Below are positions 8,280 to 18,345 of a DNA stretch of 64,000 nt, piece by piece; position 1 is the first letter of the stretch; each line of letters begins with the position of its first letter. The DNA is from Pantoea sp. (GTDB lineage Bacteria; Pseudomonadota; Gammaproteobacteria; Enterobacterales; Enterobacteriaceae): NCBI RefSeq assembly GCF_028283705.1, contig NZ_JAPWKD010000032.1, positions 496,001-560,000 of the forward strand, given 5' to 3'. Made by a program: the position numbers and the translations under genes. Under the pieces are notes generated by a model. It saw only the letters and a program-made list of their open reading frames with translations, was not told the DNA's origin and searched no databases.

Positions 8280-9566
8280 ATGGATAAACATCAACAGCTC
8301 AAACGGAGCAAGCGTCTGGCATTGTCGTTGCTGCTGATTGCCGCAGCGATTTTTGTCATCACCTTGTTTCTGCCGCCCAACTTCTGGGTGAGCGGCGTGA
8401 AGGCGATTGCGGAAGCGGCGATGGTGGGCGCACTGGCTGACTGGTTTGCCGTGGTCGCGCTATTCCGCCGCGTACCGGTGCCGTTTATTTCGCGCCACAC
8501 CGCGATCATCCCCCGCAATAAGGACCGCATCGGCGAAAACCTTGGGCGCTTTGTGCAGGAAAAATTCCTCGATACCGATTCTCTGCTGGCGCTGATTCGG
8601 CGTCATGATCCGTCCCAAATGCTGGCGCAGTGGCTGAATGCGCCGGGTAACGCCGATCGCATTGGCCGCCATCTGTTGCAGGTGATGCGCGGCTTTCTCG
8701 ATCTTACTGACGATGCACGAATTCAGCAGTTTCTGCGTCGGGCGGTGCATCGCGCTCTCGACAAAGTGGATCTCACGCAATCCGGCGCGCTGCTGCTGGA
8801 GAGCCTGACCAAAAACAATCGTCATCAGGAACTGCTGGATGCCGCAGTACAACAACTGCTGCGCCTGCTGCATAAACCGGGCACGCGGGAATTTATCGCC
8901 ACGCAAATTGTTCGCTGGCTGAAACGTGAGCATCCGATTAAAGCCAAAATGCTGCCGACTGAGTGGCTCGGTGAGCACAGCGCCGATTTGGTGGCCAACG
9001 CGGTGGATTCGATTCTGGACGAAGTGGCACTCGATCAGGGACACGAATTTCGCCTTGGTTTTAACCGCGCAGTGGAACGATTGATTGCAAAGCTGAAAAA
9101 CGATCCGGACATGGTGGAGCGTGCCGACGTCATCAAAAGCTGGTTAAAGGAAGATGAGTCGCTGAACCGTTATATCGGAGAATTGTGGCAGGATCTGCGC
9201 GGCTGGCTGAAGGAAGATCTGAGTAGCGATAACTCGCGCGTGCAGGAACGGGTCCGGCTGGCGGCGTTGTGGCTGGGGGAAACGCTGGCGGCCGATCAGG
9301 CGCTGCGTACCTCAATGAATCAGCATCTGGAAGATGCCGCGCGCAGCGTTGCACCCGAGTTTGCACAGTTTCTGACGCGCCATATCAGCGATACGGTAAA
9401 AAGCTGGGATGCCCGGGAGATGTCGCAGCAGATTGAGTTGAATATTGGCCGTGATTTGCAGTTTATCCGCATCAACGGCACGCTGGTGGGCGGTTCGATT
9501 GGGCTGGGCTTGTATCTGCTGTCGCAGCTACCAATGTTGATTGAGCATTTAAGCCATTCCCCGTAA
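8280..9566 (+). CDS. yjiN: DUF445 membrane protein YjiN
   Basis: A 428-residue protein of the DUF445 family, near the length of E. coli YjiN (426 aa). A hydrophobic segment lies at about residues 14-32 and another near the C-terminus at about 397-412, with a long, mostly helical charged region between. Its function is unknown. GGGAG lies 5 bases upstream of the start and the gene directly follows yjgR. Its stop codon lies inside a REP-like palindrome. Confidence 0.9.
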   Translation: MDKHQQLKRSKRLALSLLLIAAAIFVITLFLPPNFWVSGVKAIAEAAMVGALADWFAVVALFRRVPVPFISRHTAIIPRNKDRIGENLGRFVQEKFLDTDSLLALIRRHDPSQMLAQWLNAPGNADRIGRHLLQVMRGFLDLTDDARIQQFLRRAVHRALDKVDLTQSGALLLESLTKNNRHQELLDAAVQQLLRLLHKPGTREFIATQIVRWLKREHPIKAKMLPTEWLGEHSADLVANAVDSILDEVALDQGHEFRLGFNRAVERLIAKLKNDPDMVERADVIKSWLKEDESLNRYIGELWQDLRGWLKEDLSSDNSRVQERVRLAALWLGETLAADQALRTSMNQHLEDAARSVAPEFAQFLTRHISDTVKSWDAREMSQQIELNIGRDLQFIRINGTLVGGSIGLGLYLLSQLPMLIEHLSHSP

Positions 9567-9590
9567 CGGCACGATTTATCGCGCCGTTAC
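9563..9590. repeat. REP-like palindrome overlapping the yjiN stop
   Basis: A 28-bp near-perfect palindrome with left arm GTAACGGCACGAT and right arm ATCGCGCCGTTAC, separated by TT. It includes the yjiN stop codon and lies between the convergent yjiN and lptG genes. Same family as the copy at 22102. Confidence 0.8.
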
Positions 9591-9604
9591 GGATGGTGCA
9601 GCTA

Positions 9605-10681
9605 TCAGCGCCGTTTAAACAGCAGGAACAGGCTAATCAGCAGGAACGCACCGCTCGGCAGAATCGCGCCGAGAATCGGCGGGATGCCATACACCAGGCT
9701 TAATGGGCCAAAAATCTGGTCCAGCACGTAGAACAGGAAGCCGAAGCTGATACCCGTTACCACACGCACCCCCATCGACACACTACGTAACGGGCCGAAG
9801 ATAAACGACAGCGCCATCAGCATCATCACCGCCACGGAAAGTGGCTGGAAGATTTTACTCCACATATTCAGCTGATAACGACCGGCTTCCTGCCCGCTTT
9901 GCTTGAGGTATTTGCTGTAGTTGTAGAGACCGCGAATCGACAGCGCATCCGGGTCCAGCGCTACCACACCCAGCTTATCTGGCGTCAGGTTGGTTTTCCA
10001 TTCACCGCTCAGGCTCTGCGAACCGGTAATTTGCTTCGGATCTGTCAGGTCGGACTCATCGACCTGCGACAACACCCAGAGCTTCTTCGCGTTATCCCAG
10101 GTGGCGGTCGCCGCATAGCGCACGCTCAGCAGACGACGTTGATCGTTGAAGTTGTAGATGCTGACACCATCAATCTGGTTATCGCCTTTGATGCGTTCGA
10201 TATAGATGAAGCTGCGACCATCTTTCGCCCACAGACCATTTTGCGTCGAGACCAGCGCCCCGCCATACAGCTGCTGCGCCCGGTAGTTACGCGCCATCTG
10301 TTCGCCCTGCGGCGCAACAAACTCACCAATCGCCATGGTCAGCAATACCAGCGGAATCGCCGTTTTCATCACCGCCAGTGCCACCTGCATGCGGGTAAAA
10401 CCCGATGCCTGCATCACCACCAGTTCACTACGCTGCGCCAGCGTTCCCAGACCCAGCAACGCGCCGAGCAGTGCCGCCATCGGGAAGAAAATCTCGATAT
10501 CTTTCGGCACGCTGAGCAGGGTGTAGTAACCCGCATCCAGCGCGGTGTACACGCCCTGCCCGGTTTTACGCAGCTGATCAACAAACTTGATGATGCCCGA
10601 CAGTGACACCAGCATGAACAGCGTCATCATGATGGTGTTAAAGATGGTTTTGCCGATATAGCGGTCAAGTACCTTAAACAT
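9605..10681 (-). CDS. lptG: LPS export ABC transporter permease LptG
   Basis: A 358-residue inner-membrane permease, matching E. coli LptG (360 aa) from VLDRYIGKTIF to the end. Three N-terminal and three C-terminal membrane segments flank a periplasmic beta-jellyroll domain (about residues 130-270). With LptF and the ATPase dimer LptB it extracts lipopolysaccharide from the inner membrane and passes it to LptC. The ATG at 10681 overlaps the lptF stop by one base (TGATG); an in-frame GTG three bases earlier is also possible. The overlap implies translational coupling. Confidence 0.96.
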   Translation of the reverse strand: MFKVLDRYIGKTIFNTIMMTLFMLVSLSGIIKFVDQLRKTGQGVYTALDAGYYTLLSVPKDIEIFFPMAALLGALLGLGTLAQRSELVVMQASGFTRMQVALAVMKTAIPLVLLTMAIGEFVAPQGEQMARNYRAQQLYGGALVSTQNGLWAKDGRSFIYIERIKGDNQIDGVSIYNFNDQRRLLSVRYAATATWDNAKKLWVLSQVDESDLTDPKQITGSQSLSGEWKTNLTPDKLGVVALDPDALSIRGLYNYSKYLKQSGQEAGRYQLNMWSKIFQPLSVAVMMLMALSFIFGPLRSVSMGVRVVTGISFGFLFYVLDQIFGPLSLVYGIPPILGAILPSGAFLLISLFLLFKRR

Positions 10682-11781
10682 CACACTGACCCTCCACGGC
10701 TAAAACGGGCGCGGATGCGGCGCATCGGCACCGTATCCCACAGGTTCAGGCCGATCGCCAGCGCCAGATACGCGAAGTTAACCACCCACATCCAAATCGC
10801 CGGATCGAACTTGCCTTTTGCCGCATTCGACCGCAGCGAGCTTTGCAACAGGAAGAAGATCAGATACAGCAGCATGGCAGGCAGCATCGACAGCACACGG
10901 CCCTGGCGCGGGTTCACCACGCTAAGCGGCACCACCATCAACGCCATCACCAGCACCGCAAACACCAGTGTCAGACGCCAGTTTAACTCTGCATTAAACG
11001 ACGGATCTTTGCTTTGCCACAGCGTGAGCATATCGGCCTGGCTGGAATCGTTAGGATCGAGCACCGCTTCTTTGTAACCCACTACCGCCTGATAATTGAC
11101 GAAGTCGGTAATGCGGAAATCCCGCAGCATCGCCGTGCCTTCAAAGCGGGTGCCTTTATCCAGCGTCACCACCTGCGAGCCATCCGGACGTTGCTGCATA
11201 TGGCCGCTGTCGGCCAGCACCACGGAAGGACGCGCATTGCCCTTCGGACGCAGCTGCGCGAGGAAGACGTTACCGAACTGATTGCCCTTCACGTCTTCAA
11301 CAAACAACACCGCATTGCCGTCGCTGGAGGTCTGGAATTGACCTGCCGCCAGCGCCGCCGCACCAGGGTTGGCTTTCGCGTTCTGCGTCACCTCATCCTG
11401 ATAACGCGAGGACCAGGGACCCAGCCACACCACGTTGATGGTTGCCACGATGGAAGTGAGCAGCATCAGGATCATGGCTGCTTTCACCAGCACGCTTTTA
11501 CCCAGGCCGCAGGCATGCATCACCGTGATTTCACTTTCGGTGTACAGCCGCCCAAGGGTCATTAAAATCGCCAGAAACAGGCTTAGGGGCAGGATTAGTT
11601 GTGCCATTTCAGGCACGCCAAGTCCTAACAATGTCAGAACCAGGTTTGTCGGGATTTCGCCATCCACCGCGGCACCCAGGATCCTCACTAACTTCTGACA
11701 AAAGAAGATCAGTAGCAGGATGAACAGGATAGCCAGCTGGCTTTTGAGCGTTTCCCGAACCAGATATCTAATGATGATCAC
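10681..11781 (-). CDS. lptF: LPS export ABC transporter permease LptF
   Basis: A 366-residue permease partner of LptG. The GTG at 11781 was chosen as start because it gives VIIIRYLVRETLKSQLAILF, the same N-terminus and exactly the same length as E. coli LptF; the reading frame stays open 90 bp further upstream but that part has no homology I recognise. Six membrane segments and a central periplasmic domain are apparent. It is the first gene of lptFG and is divergent from pepA. Confidence 0.95.
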   Translation of the reverse strand: MIIIRYLVRETLKSQLAILFILLLIFFCQKLVRILGAAVDGEIPTNLVLTLLGLGVPEMAQLILPLSLFLAILMTLGRLYTESEITVMHACGLGKSVLVKAAMILMLLTSIVATINVVWLGPWSSRYQDEVTQNAKANPGAAALAAGQFQTSSDGNAVLFVEDVKGNQFGNVFLAQLRPKGNARPSVVLADSGHMQQRPDGSQVVTLDKGTRFEGTAMLRDFRITDFVNYQAVVGYKEAVLDPNDSSQADMLTLWQSKDPSFNAELNWRLTLVFAVLVMALMVVPLSVVNPRQGRVLSMLPAMLLYLIFFLLQSSLRSNAAKGKFDPAIWMWVVNFAYLALAIGLNLWDTVPMRRIRARFSRGGSV

Positions 11782-12050
11782 GCTTAGTACGCCTGTGATA
11801 ACTTGTCTTTTTGCAGGAAAATCGCTAGTTTCAACGCTTATCAGCCATTTTTCTTCATCAATGGCCGTCATCGCAGCTAAAATAGTATGACAAACGCGTC
11901 CGGGTGGTGAAAAAACAACACATTGCCACCCTAACTCATTATGACCGCCGGCGTTTAAATGTCATGGCGTCGCAACAAATTTAATGCGTTACGAGCGCGC
12001 TACATTCTAACGACAGCTTCGGCCGTTGTCTTTAAGATTCAGGAGAGTGC

Positions 12051-13562
12051 ATGGAGTTCAGTGTAAAAAGCGGTAGCCCGGAAAAACAGCGTAGCGCCTG
12101 TATTGTAGTTGGTGTTTTCGAACCGCGCCGTCTGTCACCGATTGCCGAACAGCTCGATAAGATCAGCGACGGCTACATCAGCGCCCTGCTGCGCCGCGGT
12201 GAGCTTGAGGGTAAAGTGGGCCAGACACTGCTGCTGCACCATGTGCCAAATATTCTTTCCGAGCGCATCCTGCTGATCGGCTGCGGCAAAGAACGCGAGC
12301 TGGACGAGCGTCAGTATAAGCAGGTTATTCAGAAAACGATTAACACGCTGAACGATACCGGCTCGATGGAAGCAGTATGCTTTCTGACCGAACTGCACGT
12401 CAAAGGCCGCAATACCTACTGGAAAGTGCGTCAGGCAGTCGAAACCTCCAAAGAGGCGCTGTACAACTTCGATCAGCTGAAAAGCAACAAAGTCGAACCT
12501 CGTCGCCCGCTGCGTAAGCTGGTGTTTAACGTGCCGACGCGTCGTGAGTTGACCAGTGGCGAACGCGCCATTCAGCATGGTCTGGCTGTCGCCTCTGGCG
12601 TGAAAGCCGCAAAAGACCTCAGCAATATGCCGCCAAATATTTGTAACGCCGCTTATCTGGCGTCGCAGGCGCGCCAGCTGGCGGATGCCTTCAGCAAAAA
12701 TGTCACCACCCGGGTGATTGGCGAACAGCAGATGAAAGAGCTGGGTATGAATGCCTATCTCGCCGTCGGTGCCGGTTCGCAGAATGAATCGCTGATGTCA
12801 GTGATTGAATACAAAGGCAGCAGCGATCCGGACGAACGTCCGATTGTGCTGGTCGGTAAAGGTCTGACCTTCGATTCCGGCGGTATCTCGATCAAACCCG
12901 CCGAAGCCATGGACGAAATGAAGTACGACATGTGCGGCGCTGCCTCGGTTTATGGCGTGATGCGCATGGTGGCGGAACTGAATCTGCCGCTGAACGTGGT
13001 GGGCGTGCTGGCGGGCTGTGAAAACATGCCGGATGGCCGTTCCATGCGTCCGGGTGATGTACTGACCACGATGTCAGGCCAGACAGTAGAAGTGCTCAAC
13101 ACCGATGCCGAAGGTCGTCTGGTGTTGTGTGATGCCCTGACTTACGTTGAACGCTTCGAGCCGGAAGTGGTGATTGACGTCGCTACCCTGACCGGTGCCT
13201 GCGTGATTGCGCTGGGTCATCATGTCAGTGGTTTGATGTCGAACCATAATCCGCTGGCGCACGAACTGATCGGGGCTTCAGAACAGTCCGGCGACCGCGC
13301 CTGGCGTTTACCGATGGCGGATGAGTACCAGGAACAGCTGGAATCTAATTTTGCCGATATGGCAAACATTGGTGGCCGTCCCGGTGGTGCCATCACTGCC
13401 GCCTGCTTCCTCGCACGCTTTGCCCGCAAATTTAACTGGGCGCACCTGGATATCGCCGGTACCGCCTGGCGTTCCGGTAAAGCCAAAGGTGCCACCGGTC
13501 GTCCGGTGCCGCTGCTGTCGCAGTTCCTGCTGAATCGTGCAGGTCTGAACGGCGACGATTGA
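12051..13562 (+). CDS. pepA: Leucyl aminopeptidase PepA
   Basis: 503 residues, identical in length to E. coli PepA (XerA/CarP). The M17 metallopeptidase signatures are present: VGKGLTFDSGGISIKP (metal-binding Lys and Asp) and NTDAEGRLVLCDALTY (metal-binding Asp and Glu, catalytic Arg). The cytoplasmic hexamer removes N-terminal residues from peptides. In E. coli it also binds DNA as an accessory factor for Xer recombination at cer sites and as a regulator of carAB. GGAGAG precedes the start. It heads a pepA-holC-valS run. Confidence 0.97.
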   Translation: MEFSVKSGSPEKQRSACIVVGVFEPRRLSPIAEQLDKISDGYISALLRRGELEGKVGQTLLLHHVPNILSERILLIGCGKERELDERQYKQVIQKTINTLNDTGSMEAVCFLTELHVKGRNTYWKVRQAVETSKEALYNFDQLKSNKVEPRRPLRKLVFNVPTRRELTSGERAIQHGLAVASGVKAAKDLSNMPPNICNAAYLASQARQLADAFSKNVTTRVIGEQQMKELGMNAYLAVGAGSQNESLMSVIEYKGSSDPDERPIVLVGKGLTFDSGGISIKPAEAMDEMKYDMCGAASVYGVMRMVAELNLPLNVVGVLAGCENMPDGRSMRPGDVLTTMSGQTVEVLNTDAEGRLVLCDALTYVERFEPEVVIDVATLTGACVIALGHHVSGLMSNHNPLAHELIGASEQSGDRAWRLPMADEYQEQLESNFADMANIGGRPGGAITAACFLARFARKFNWAHLDIAGTAWRSGKAKGATGRPVPLLSQFLLNRAGLNGDD

Positions 13563-13583
13563 TTGCTGGATTGACCTTACTTG

Positions 13584-13604
13584 TGGGGCGCATAATGCGC
13601 CCCA
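13584..13604. other. Hairpin between pepA and holC
   Basis: TGGGGCGC at 13584-13591 pairs with GCGCCCCA at 13597-13604 around a short ATAAT loop. Only a weak T content follows, so it is more likely an RNA-stabilising or attenuating structure than a full terminator. Confidence 0.5.
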
Positions 13605-13630
13605 ATGTCATTAATGGAATGTAGCCCGCC

Positions 13631-14089
13631 ATGAAAAACGCCACCTTTTATGTGATGGAGTCCGATACTGCCAGCGACGGCCTGAGCGCCATCGAAGCGC
13701 TGGTGTGCGATCTGGCTGAAGCACGCTGGCGTGACGGCAAACGCATCCTGATTGCCTGCAATGATGAACAACAGGCGAATCGTCTGGATGAAGCATTATG
13801 GCAGCGCCCGGCCAACGCCTTTGTGCCGCATAACCTGGCCGGTGAAGGGCCGCGTTATGGCGCACCGGTTGAACTGGCGTGGCCGCAACGTCGTGGCAGC
13901 TCGCCACGCGATTTGCTGATCAGCCTGCTGCCGCAGTTTGCAGATTTTGCTACTGCTTTCCATGAAGTGATAGACTTCGTACCTTACGAAGAATCCCAGA
14001 AACAACTGGCGCGTGACCGCTACAAAGCGTATCGCAGCGTTGGTTTCCAATTGAATACGGCGACGCCACCACAGCCGCAAACGACATAG
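13631..14089 (+). CDS. holC: DNA polymerase III chi subunit
   Basis: A 152-residue protein beginning MKNATFYVMESD, recognisable as HolC (147 aa in E. coli). Chi, with psi (HolD), joins the clamp-loader complex and binds the C-terminal tail of single-stranded DNA-binding protein during replication. The C-terminus is a few residues longer and rich in Thr and Pro (TATPPQPQTT). It is 69 bp after pepA and 5 bp before valS, the same order as in E. coli. Confidence 0.95.
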   Translation: MKNATFYVMESDTASDGLSAIEALVCDLAEARWRDGKRILIACNDEQQANRLDEALWQRPANAFVPHNLAGEGPRYGAPVELAWPQRRGSSPRDLLISLLPQFADFATAFHEVIDFVPYEESQKQLARDRYKAYRSVGFQLNTATPPQPQTT

Positions 14090-14094
14090 CAGAA

Positions 14095-16950
14095 ATGGAA
14101 AAGACATATAACCCGCAAGATATCGAGCAGCCGCTCTACGAGCACTGGGAACAGCAGGGCTACTTTAAACCCAATGGCGATACCAGCCAGGAAAGCTTTT
14201 GCATCATGATCCCGCCGCCGAACGTCACCGGCAGCTTGCATATGGGTCACGCCTTCCAGCAGACCATCATGGACACCATGATTCGCTACCAGCGTATGCA
14301 GGGTAAAAACACCCTGTGGCAGGCCGGTACTGACCACGCGGGTATCGCTACCCAGATGGTGGTTGAGCGCAAAATCGCAGCTGAAGAGGGCAAAACACGT
14401 CAGGATTACGGACGCGAAGCCTTTATCGACAAAATCTGGCAGTGGAAAGCGGAATCTGGCGGCAATATCTCCCGTCAGATGCGTCGCCTCGGCAACTCAG
14501 TTGACTGGGAGCGCGAGCGCTTCACCATGGATGAAGGGCTTTCCAATGCCGTGAAAGAAGTGTTTGTACGTCTGTACAAAGAGAACCTGATTTACCGTGG
14601 CAAGCGCCTGGTAAACTGGGATCCGAAACTGCGTACCGCCATTTCTGACCTTGAAGTGGAGAACCGTGAAACCAAAGGTTCCATGTGGCATATCCGCTAT
14701 CCGCTGGCCGATGGTGCCAAAACGGCGGAAGGTAAAGATTATCTGGTGGTCGCCACCACCCGCCCGGAAACCTTGCTGGGAGACACCGGTGTCGCGGTGA
14801 ACCCGGAAGATCCACGCTACAAAGATCTGATTGGCAAAGAACTGATCCTGCCGCTGGTCAACCGTCGCATTCCGATCGTCGGTGATGATCATGCCGATAT
14901 GGAAAAAGGCACCGGTTGCGTGAAGATCACCCCGGCGCACGACTTTAACGACTACGAAGTGGGTCGTCGTCACGCGCTACCGATGATCAATATCCTGACT
15001 TTCGACGGCAATATCCGTACTTTTGCCGAAGTGCTGGATACCAACGGTGAAGAAACCGATGTTTACAGTGATGATATCCCAATGCAGTTCCAGAACATGG
15101 AACGCTTTGCGGCGCGTAAAGCGATTGTCGCCGCGGTTGACGAACTCGGTCTGCTGGATGAGATCAAACCGCACGATCTGACTGTGCCTTACGGTGACCG
15201 TGGTGGCGTGGTGATTGAGCCGATGCTGACCGATCAGTGGTACGTGCGCACTGCCCCGCTGGCGAAAGTCGCGGTGGAAGCGGTGGAAAACGGCGACATT
15301 CAGTTTGTGCCGAAGCAGTACGAAAACATGTATTTCTCCTGGATGCGTGACATCCAGGACTGGTGTATTTCCCGTCAGCTGTGGTGGGGTCACCGCATCC
15401 CGGCATGGTACGACAATGATGGCAACGTCTATGTTGGCCGTACTGAAGAAGAAGTGCGTAGCGAGAACAATCTGGCCGCCAATGTGGCACTGCGCCAGGA
15501 CGAAGACGTGCTGGATACCTGGTTTTCTTCTGGCCTGTGGACATTCTCCACCCTTGGCTGGCCGGAGAACACCGAGGCGCTGCGTACCTTCCACCCGACC
15601 AGCGTGCTGGTGAGTGGTTTCGACATCATCTTCTTCTGGATTGCCCGCATGATCATGTTGACCATGCACTTCATGAAAGATGAAGACGGCAAGCCGCAGG
15701 TGCCGTTCAAGACCGTGTATATCACCGGCCTGATCCGCGACGAAGAGGGACAGAAGATGTCCAAGTCGAAAGGTAACGTCATCGATCCACTGGATATGGT
15801 TGACGGCATTTCGCTGGCAGATCTGCTGGATAAACGCACCGGTAACATGATGCAGCCGCAGCTGGCGGATAAAATCCGTAAACGCACCGAGAAACAGTTC
15901 CCGGACGGGATCGTGCCATCAGGCACCGACGCCCTGCGCTTTACCCTGGCGGCACTGGCTTCAACCGGCCGTGACATCAACTGGGATATGAAGCGCCTGG
16001 AAGGCTACCGCAACTTCTGTAACAAGCTGTGGAACGCCAGCCGCTTTGTGCTGATGAACACCGAAGAGCAGGATTGTGGTCAGAACGGCGGCGAAATGAA
16101 GCTGTCGCTGGCGGATCGCTGGATCCTGACCGAGTTCAACAGCACGGTGAAAGCCTATCGTGAAGCGCTGGACAGCTATCGTTTCGATATCGCGGCGAAC
16201 CTGCTGTACGACTTCACCTGGAACCAGTTCTGTGACTGGTATCTGGAGCTGACCAAGCCAGTGATGAACAGCGGCAGCGAAGCGGAACTGCGCGGTACGC
16301 GTAACACGCTGGTCACCGTGCTGGAAGCGTTGCTGCGCCTGGCGCACCCGATTATTCCGTTTATCACCGAAACCATCTGGCAGCGTGTTAAAGGCCTGAA
16401 AAATATCAGCGACGATACCATCATGCTGCAACCGTTCCCGCAGTACGATGCGGCGAAAGAAGATGTCGTAGCCAAAGCGGATATCGAGTGGATGAAGCAG
16501 GCGATTGTTGCGGTACGTAATATCCGTGCGGAAATGAACATCGCACTGAGCAAGCCGCTGGATGTGCTGCTGCGTGATTGCTCCCCTGCGGCGCTGCGTC
16601 GCGTGGAGGAGAACCGCAACTTCCTGTCGCGTCTGGCGCGCCTGGAAAGCCTGACCATTCTGCCTGCGGGCGAGAAAGGCCCGGTATCGGTGACCAAGAT
16701 CGTTGAAGGCGCGGAGCTGCTGATCCCGATGGCGGATCTGGTCAACAAAGACGCGGAGCTGGATCGTCTGGCGAAAGAGCTGACCAAGCTTGATGTTGAG
16801 ATCGAGAAGATCCAGACCAAGCTGGCGAACGAAGGCTTTGTCGCCCGTGCACCAGAAGCGGTGGTGGCGAAAGAGCGCGAGCGTGCAGCGGAACTGGAAC
16901 AATCGAAAGCAAAACTGATTGAACAGCAAGGCGTGATTGCGGCATTGTAA
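14095..16950 (+). CDS. valS: Valine-tRNA ligase
   Basis: 951 residues, the same length as E. coli ValS and nearly identical through the catalytic core. The class I signatures are present: HMGH within PPPNVTGSLHMGHAF (about residues 40-55) and KMSKS within GQKMSKSKGN (about 553-562). The editing (CP1) domain lies between, and a C-terminal coiled coil covers about residues 880-945. It charges tRNA-Val and hydrolyses mis-attached threonine. A strong terminator follows. Confidence 0.98.
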   Translation: MEKTYNPQDIEQPLYEHWEQQGYFKPNGDTSQESFCIMIPPPNVTGSLHMGHAFQQTIMDTMIRYQRMQGKNTLWQAGTDHAGIATQMVVERKIAAEEGKTRQDYGREAFIDKIWQWKAESGGNISRQMRRLGNSVDWERERFTMDEGLSNAVKEVFVRLYKENLIYRGKRLVNWDPKLRTAISDLEVENRETKGSMWHIRYPLADGAKTAEGKDYLVVATTRPETLLGDTGVAVNPEDPRYKDLIGKELILPLVNRRIPIVGDDHADMEKGTGCVKITPAHDFNDYEVGRRHALPMINILTFDGNIRTFAEVLDTNGEETDVYSDDIPMQFQNMERFAARKAIVAAVDELGLLDEIKPHDLTVPYGDRGGVVIEPMLTDQWYVRTAPLAKVAVEAVENGDIQFVPKQYENMYFSWMRDIQDWCISRQLWWGHRIPAWYDNDGNVYVGRTEEEVRSENNLAANVALRQDEDVLDTWFSSGLWTFSTLGWPENTEALRTFHPTSVLVSGFDIIFFWIARMIMLTMHFMKDEDGKPQVPFKTVYITGLIRDEEGQKMSKSKGNVIDPLDMVDGISLADLLDKRTGNMMQPQLADKIRKRTEKQFPDGIVPSGTDALRFTLAALASTGRDINWDMKRLEGYRNFCNKLWNASRFVLMNTEEQDCGQNGGEMKLSLADRWILTEFNSTVKAYREALDSYRFDIAANLLYDFTWNQFCDWYLELTKPVMNSGSEAELRGTRNTLVTVLEALLRLAHPIIPFITETIWQRVKGLKNISDDTIMLQPFPQYDAAKEDVVAKADIEWMKQAIVAVRNIRAEMNIALSKPLDVLLRDCSPAALRRVEENRNFLSRLARLESLTILPAGEKGPVSVTKIVEGAELLIPMADLVNKDAELDRLAKELTKLDVEIEKIQTKLANEGFVARAPEAVVAKERERAAELEQSKAKLIEQQGVIAAL

Positions 16951-16975
16951 GTGTTTCAGGCCAACTGCTTAACCG

Positions 16976-17002
16976 AAGCCGGGCACTGCCCGGCTTTTTT
17001 AT
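16976..17002 (+). terminator. Rho-independent terminator of valS
   Basis: The 9-bp stem AAGCCGGGC / GCCCGGCTT with loop ACT is followed directly by a T-run. It lies 26 bp after the valS stop and ends the pepA-holC-valS transcript. Confidence 0.9.
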
Positions 17003-17012
17003 ATCGGATGAG

Positions 17013-17522
17013 ATGATAATGACCACCGTCACCCCACTGGATCTTCAGGTGCGCCCGATTACTGCTGCCGATAATCCGCTGATTGCGCAGGTAATTCGCG
17101 CGGTGTCTGCCGAGTTCGGTCTGACCGCGGACAAAGGCTATACCGTGTCCGATCCCAACCTGGATCGTCTGTTTGAATTGTATAGCGAGGCGAACAGCGC
17201 CTACTGGATTGTTGAGCATCAGGGCAAGGTGCTGGGCGGGGGCGGCGTGGCACCACTGGCATGCAGTGCGCCGGATATTTGTGAATTGCAGAAAATGTAC
17301 TTTATGCCGGAAGTGCGCGGCTTCGGCCTGGCGCGGGATTTGGCACTGCGCGCGATGGATTACGCACGCCAGCAGGGGTTTCGCCGCTGTTATCTGGAAA
17401 CCACCGGCAGCCTGACGCGTGCCATTAAGTTATATGAATCGCTCGGTTTTACGCTGATTGAAGAAGCGCTGGGCTGTACCGGGCATGTGGATTGCGAAGT
17501 ACGGATGCTACGGACGTTGTAA
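17013..17522 (+). CDS. yjgM: GNAT family N-acetyltransferase YjgM
   Basis: A 169-residue GNAT acetyltransferase resembling E. coli YjgM. Shared stretches include VSAEFGLTADKGYTVSDPNL, DICELQKMYFMPEVRGFGLA (containing the acetyl-CoA-binding loop) and LGCTGHVDCEVRML at the C-terminus. The acceptor substrate is not established. Two close start codons exist (17013 and 17019). It lies right after the valS terminator and is convergent with miaE. Confidence 0.88.
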   Translation: MIMTTVTPLDLQVRPITAADNPLIAQVIRAVSAEFGLTADKGYTVSDPNLDRLFELYSEANSAYWIVEHQGKVLGGGGVAPLACSAPDICELQKMYFMPEVRGFGLARDLALRAMDYARQQGFRRCYLETTGSLTRAIKLYESLGFTLIEEALGCTGHVDCEVRMLRTL

Positions 17523-17524
17523 CC

Positions 17525-17546
17525 GGGTCGCCATCAATGGCGACCC
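17525..17546. repeat. Palindrome between convergent yjgM and miaE
   Basis: A 22-bp near-perfect palindrome: GGGTCGCCAT, central CA, ATGGCGACCC. It is a different type from the GCGCGAT family, but again sits between gene 3' ends. Only one copy was noticed here. Confidence 0.6.
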
Positions 17547-17552
17547 TACAGA

Positions 17553-18314
17553 TCAAAATGCCGGTACACCGCTATGAAAACGCAGCTCCGTATCCGGTGC
17601 GCTGATTAGCCGCCCTTCTGCCTCACCAATGGCGCGCACGCGTGGTGCAATATCCTTCGGGGAGATCTGCGCCGCCAGCGCCAGATAATCCTGGTAATGA
17701 CGCGCTTCTGAACGCAGCAGTGAAATGTAGAATTTCTCCAGTTGCTCATCCAGATACGGCGCCAGGCTGGCAAAACGTTCGCAGGAACGCGCTTCGATGT
17801 AAGCACCACAAATCAGCTTATCCACCAGCGTATCCGGTTCATGCGTGGTGACTTCGCGCAGCAATCCCTTCGCGTAGCGGCTGGCGGTGATTTTGCGATA
17901 CGGCAGATCGCGCGCCTGCATGATTTCCCATACCTGATAAAAATGATGCAGCTCTTCTTTGATCAGCAATACCATCTTTTCCACCAGATCATCCGCCCAC
18001 GGCAGTTCATTGCGCACGATGATGCTTTTGGTCAGATTCTTATGGGCATTGATAAAGTTGCTGTCGTGATTTTCACCAAAGATGAAATCTTCATAAGGCT
18101 GTAGCCACGCCAGAATGGCGTCACCACTGGGCTTATCCGCGACATATTTGCGAATCAGCCAGACGGCGGTCTGTGCCGCTTTTAACTCACACACCATATG
18201 ATCGGTCAGCAGCAACGTCAGATTTTCTGGTTTGCACGCTTCATCAATCCACGCCTGCGGCGTGCGGCAATGCAGAAACTGATGGATAGGTTCTAACAGC
18301 GGGGCGTAATTCAT
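17553..18314 (-). CDS. miaE: tRNA 2-methylthio-N6-isopentenyladenosine-37 hydroxylase MiaE
   Basis: A 253-residue protein of the MiaE family, a non-heme diiron monooxygenase that hydroxylates ms2i6A37 to ms2io6A37 in tRNAs reading UNN codons, in an oxygen-dependent step. Conserved Glu and His residues in helical stretches such as LIKEELHHFYQVWE and GAYIEARSCERF are candidate diiron ligands. The gene occurs in Salmonella and many enterobacteria but is missing from E. coli K-12. It lies between yjgM and rraB and is transcribed with rraB. Confidence 0.93.
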   Translation of the reverse strand: MNYAPLLEPIHQFLHCRTPQAWIDEACKPENLTLLLTDHMVCELKAAQTAVWLIRKYVADKPSGDAILAWLQPYEDFIFGENHDSNFINAHKNLTKSIIVRNELPWADDLVEKMVLLIKEELHHFYQVWEIMQARDLPYRKITASRYAKGLLREVTTHEPDTLVDKLICGAYIEARSCERFASLAPYLDEQLEKFYISLLRSEARHYQDYLALAAQISPKDIAPRVRAIGEAEGRLISAPDTELRFHSGVPAF

Positions 18315-18345
18315 CGGTTATCTTTGTCTTACGGGGAATCGGGTT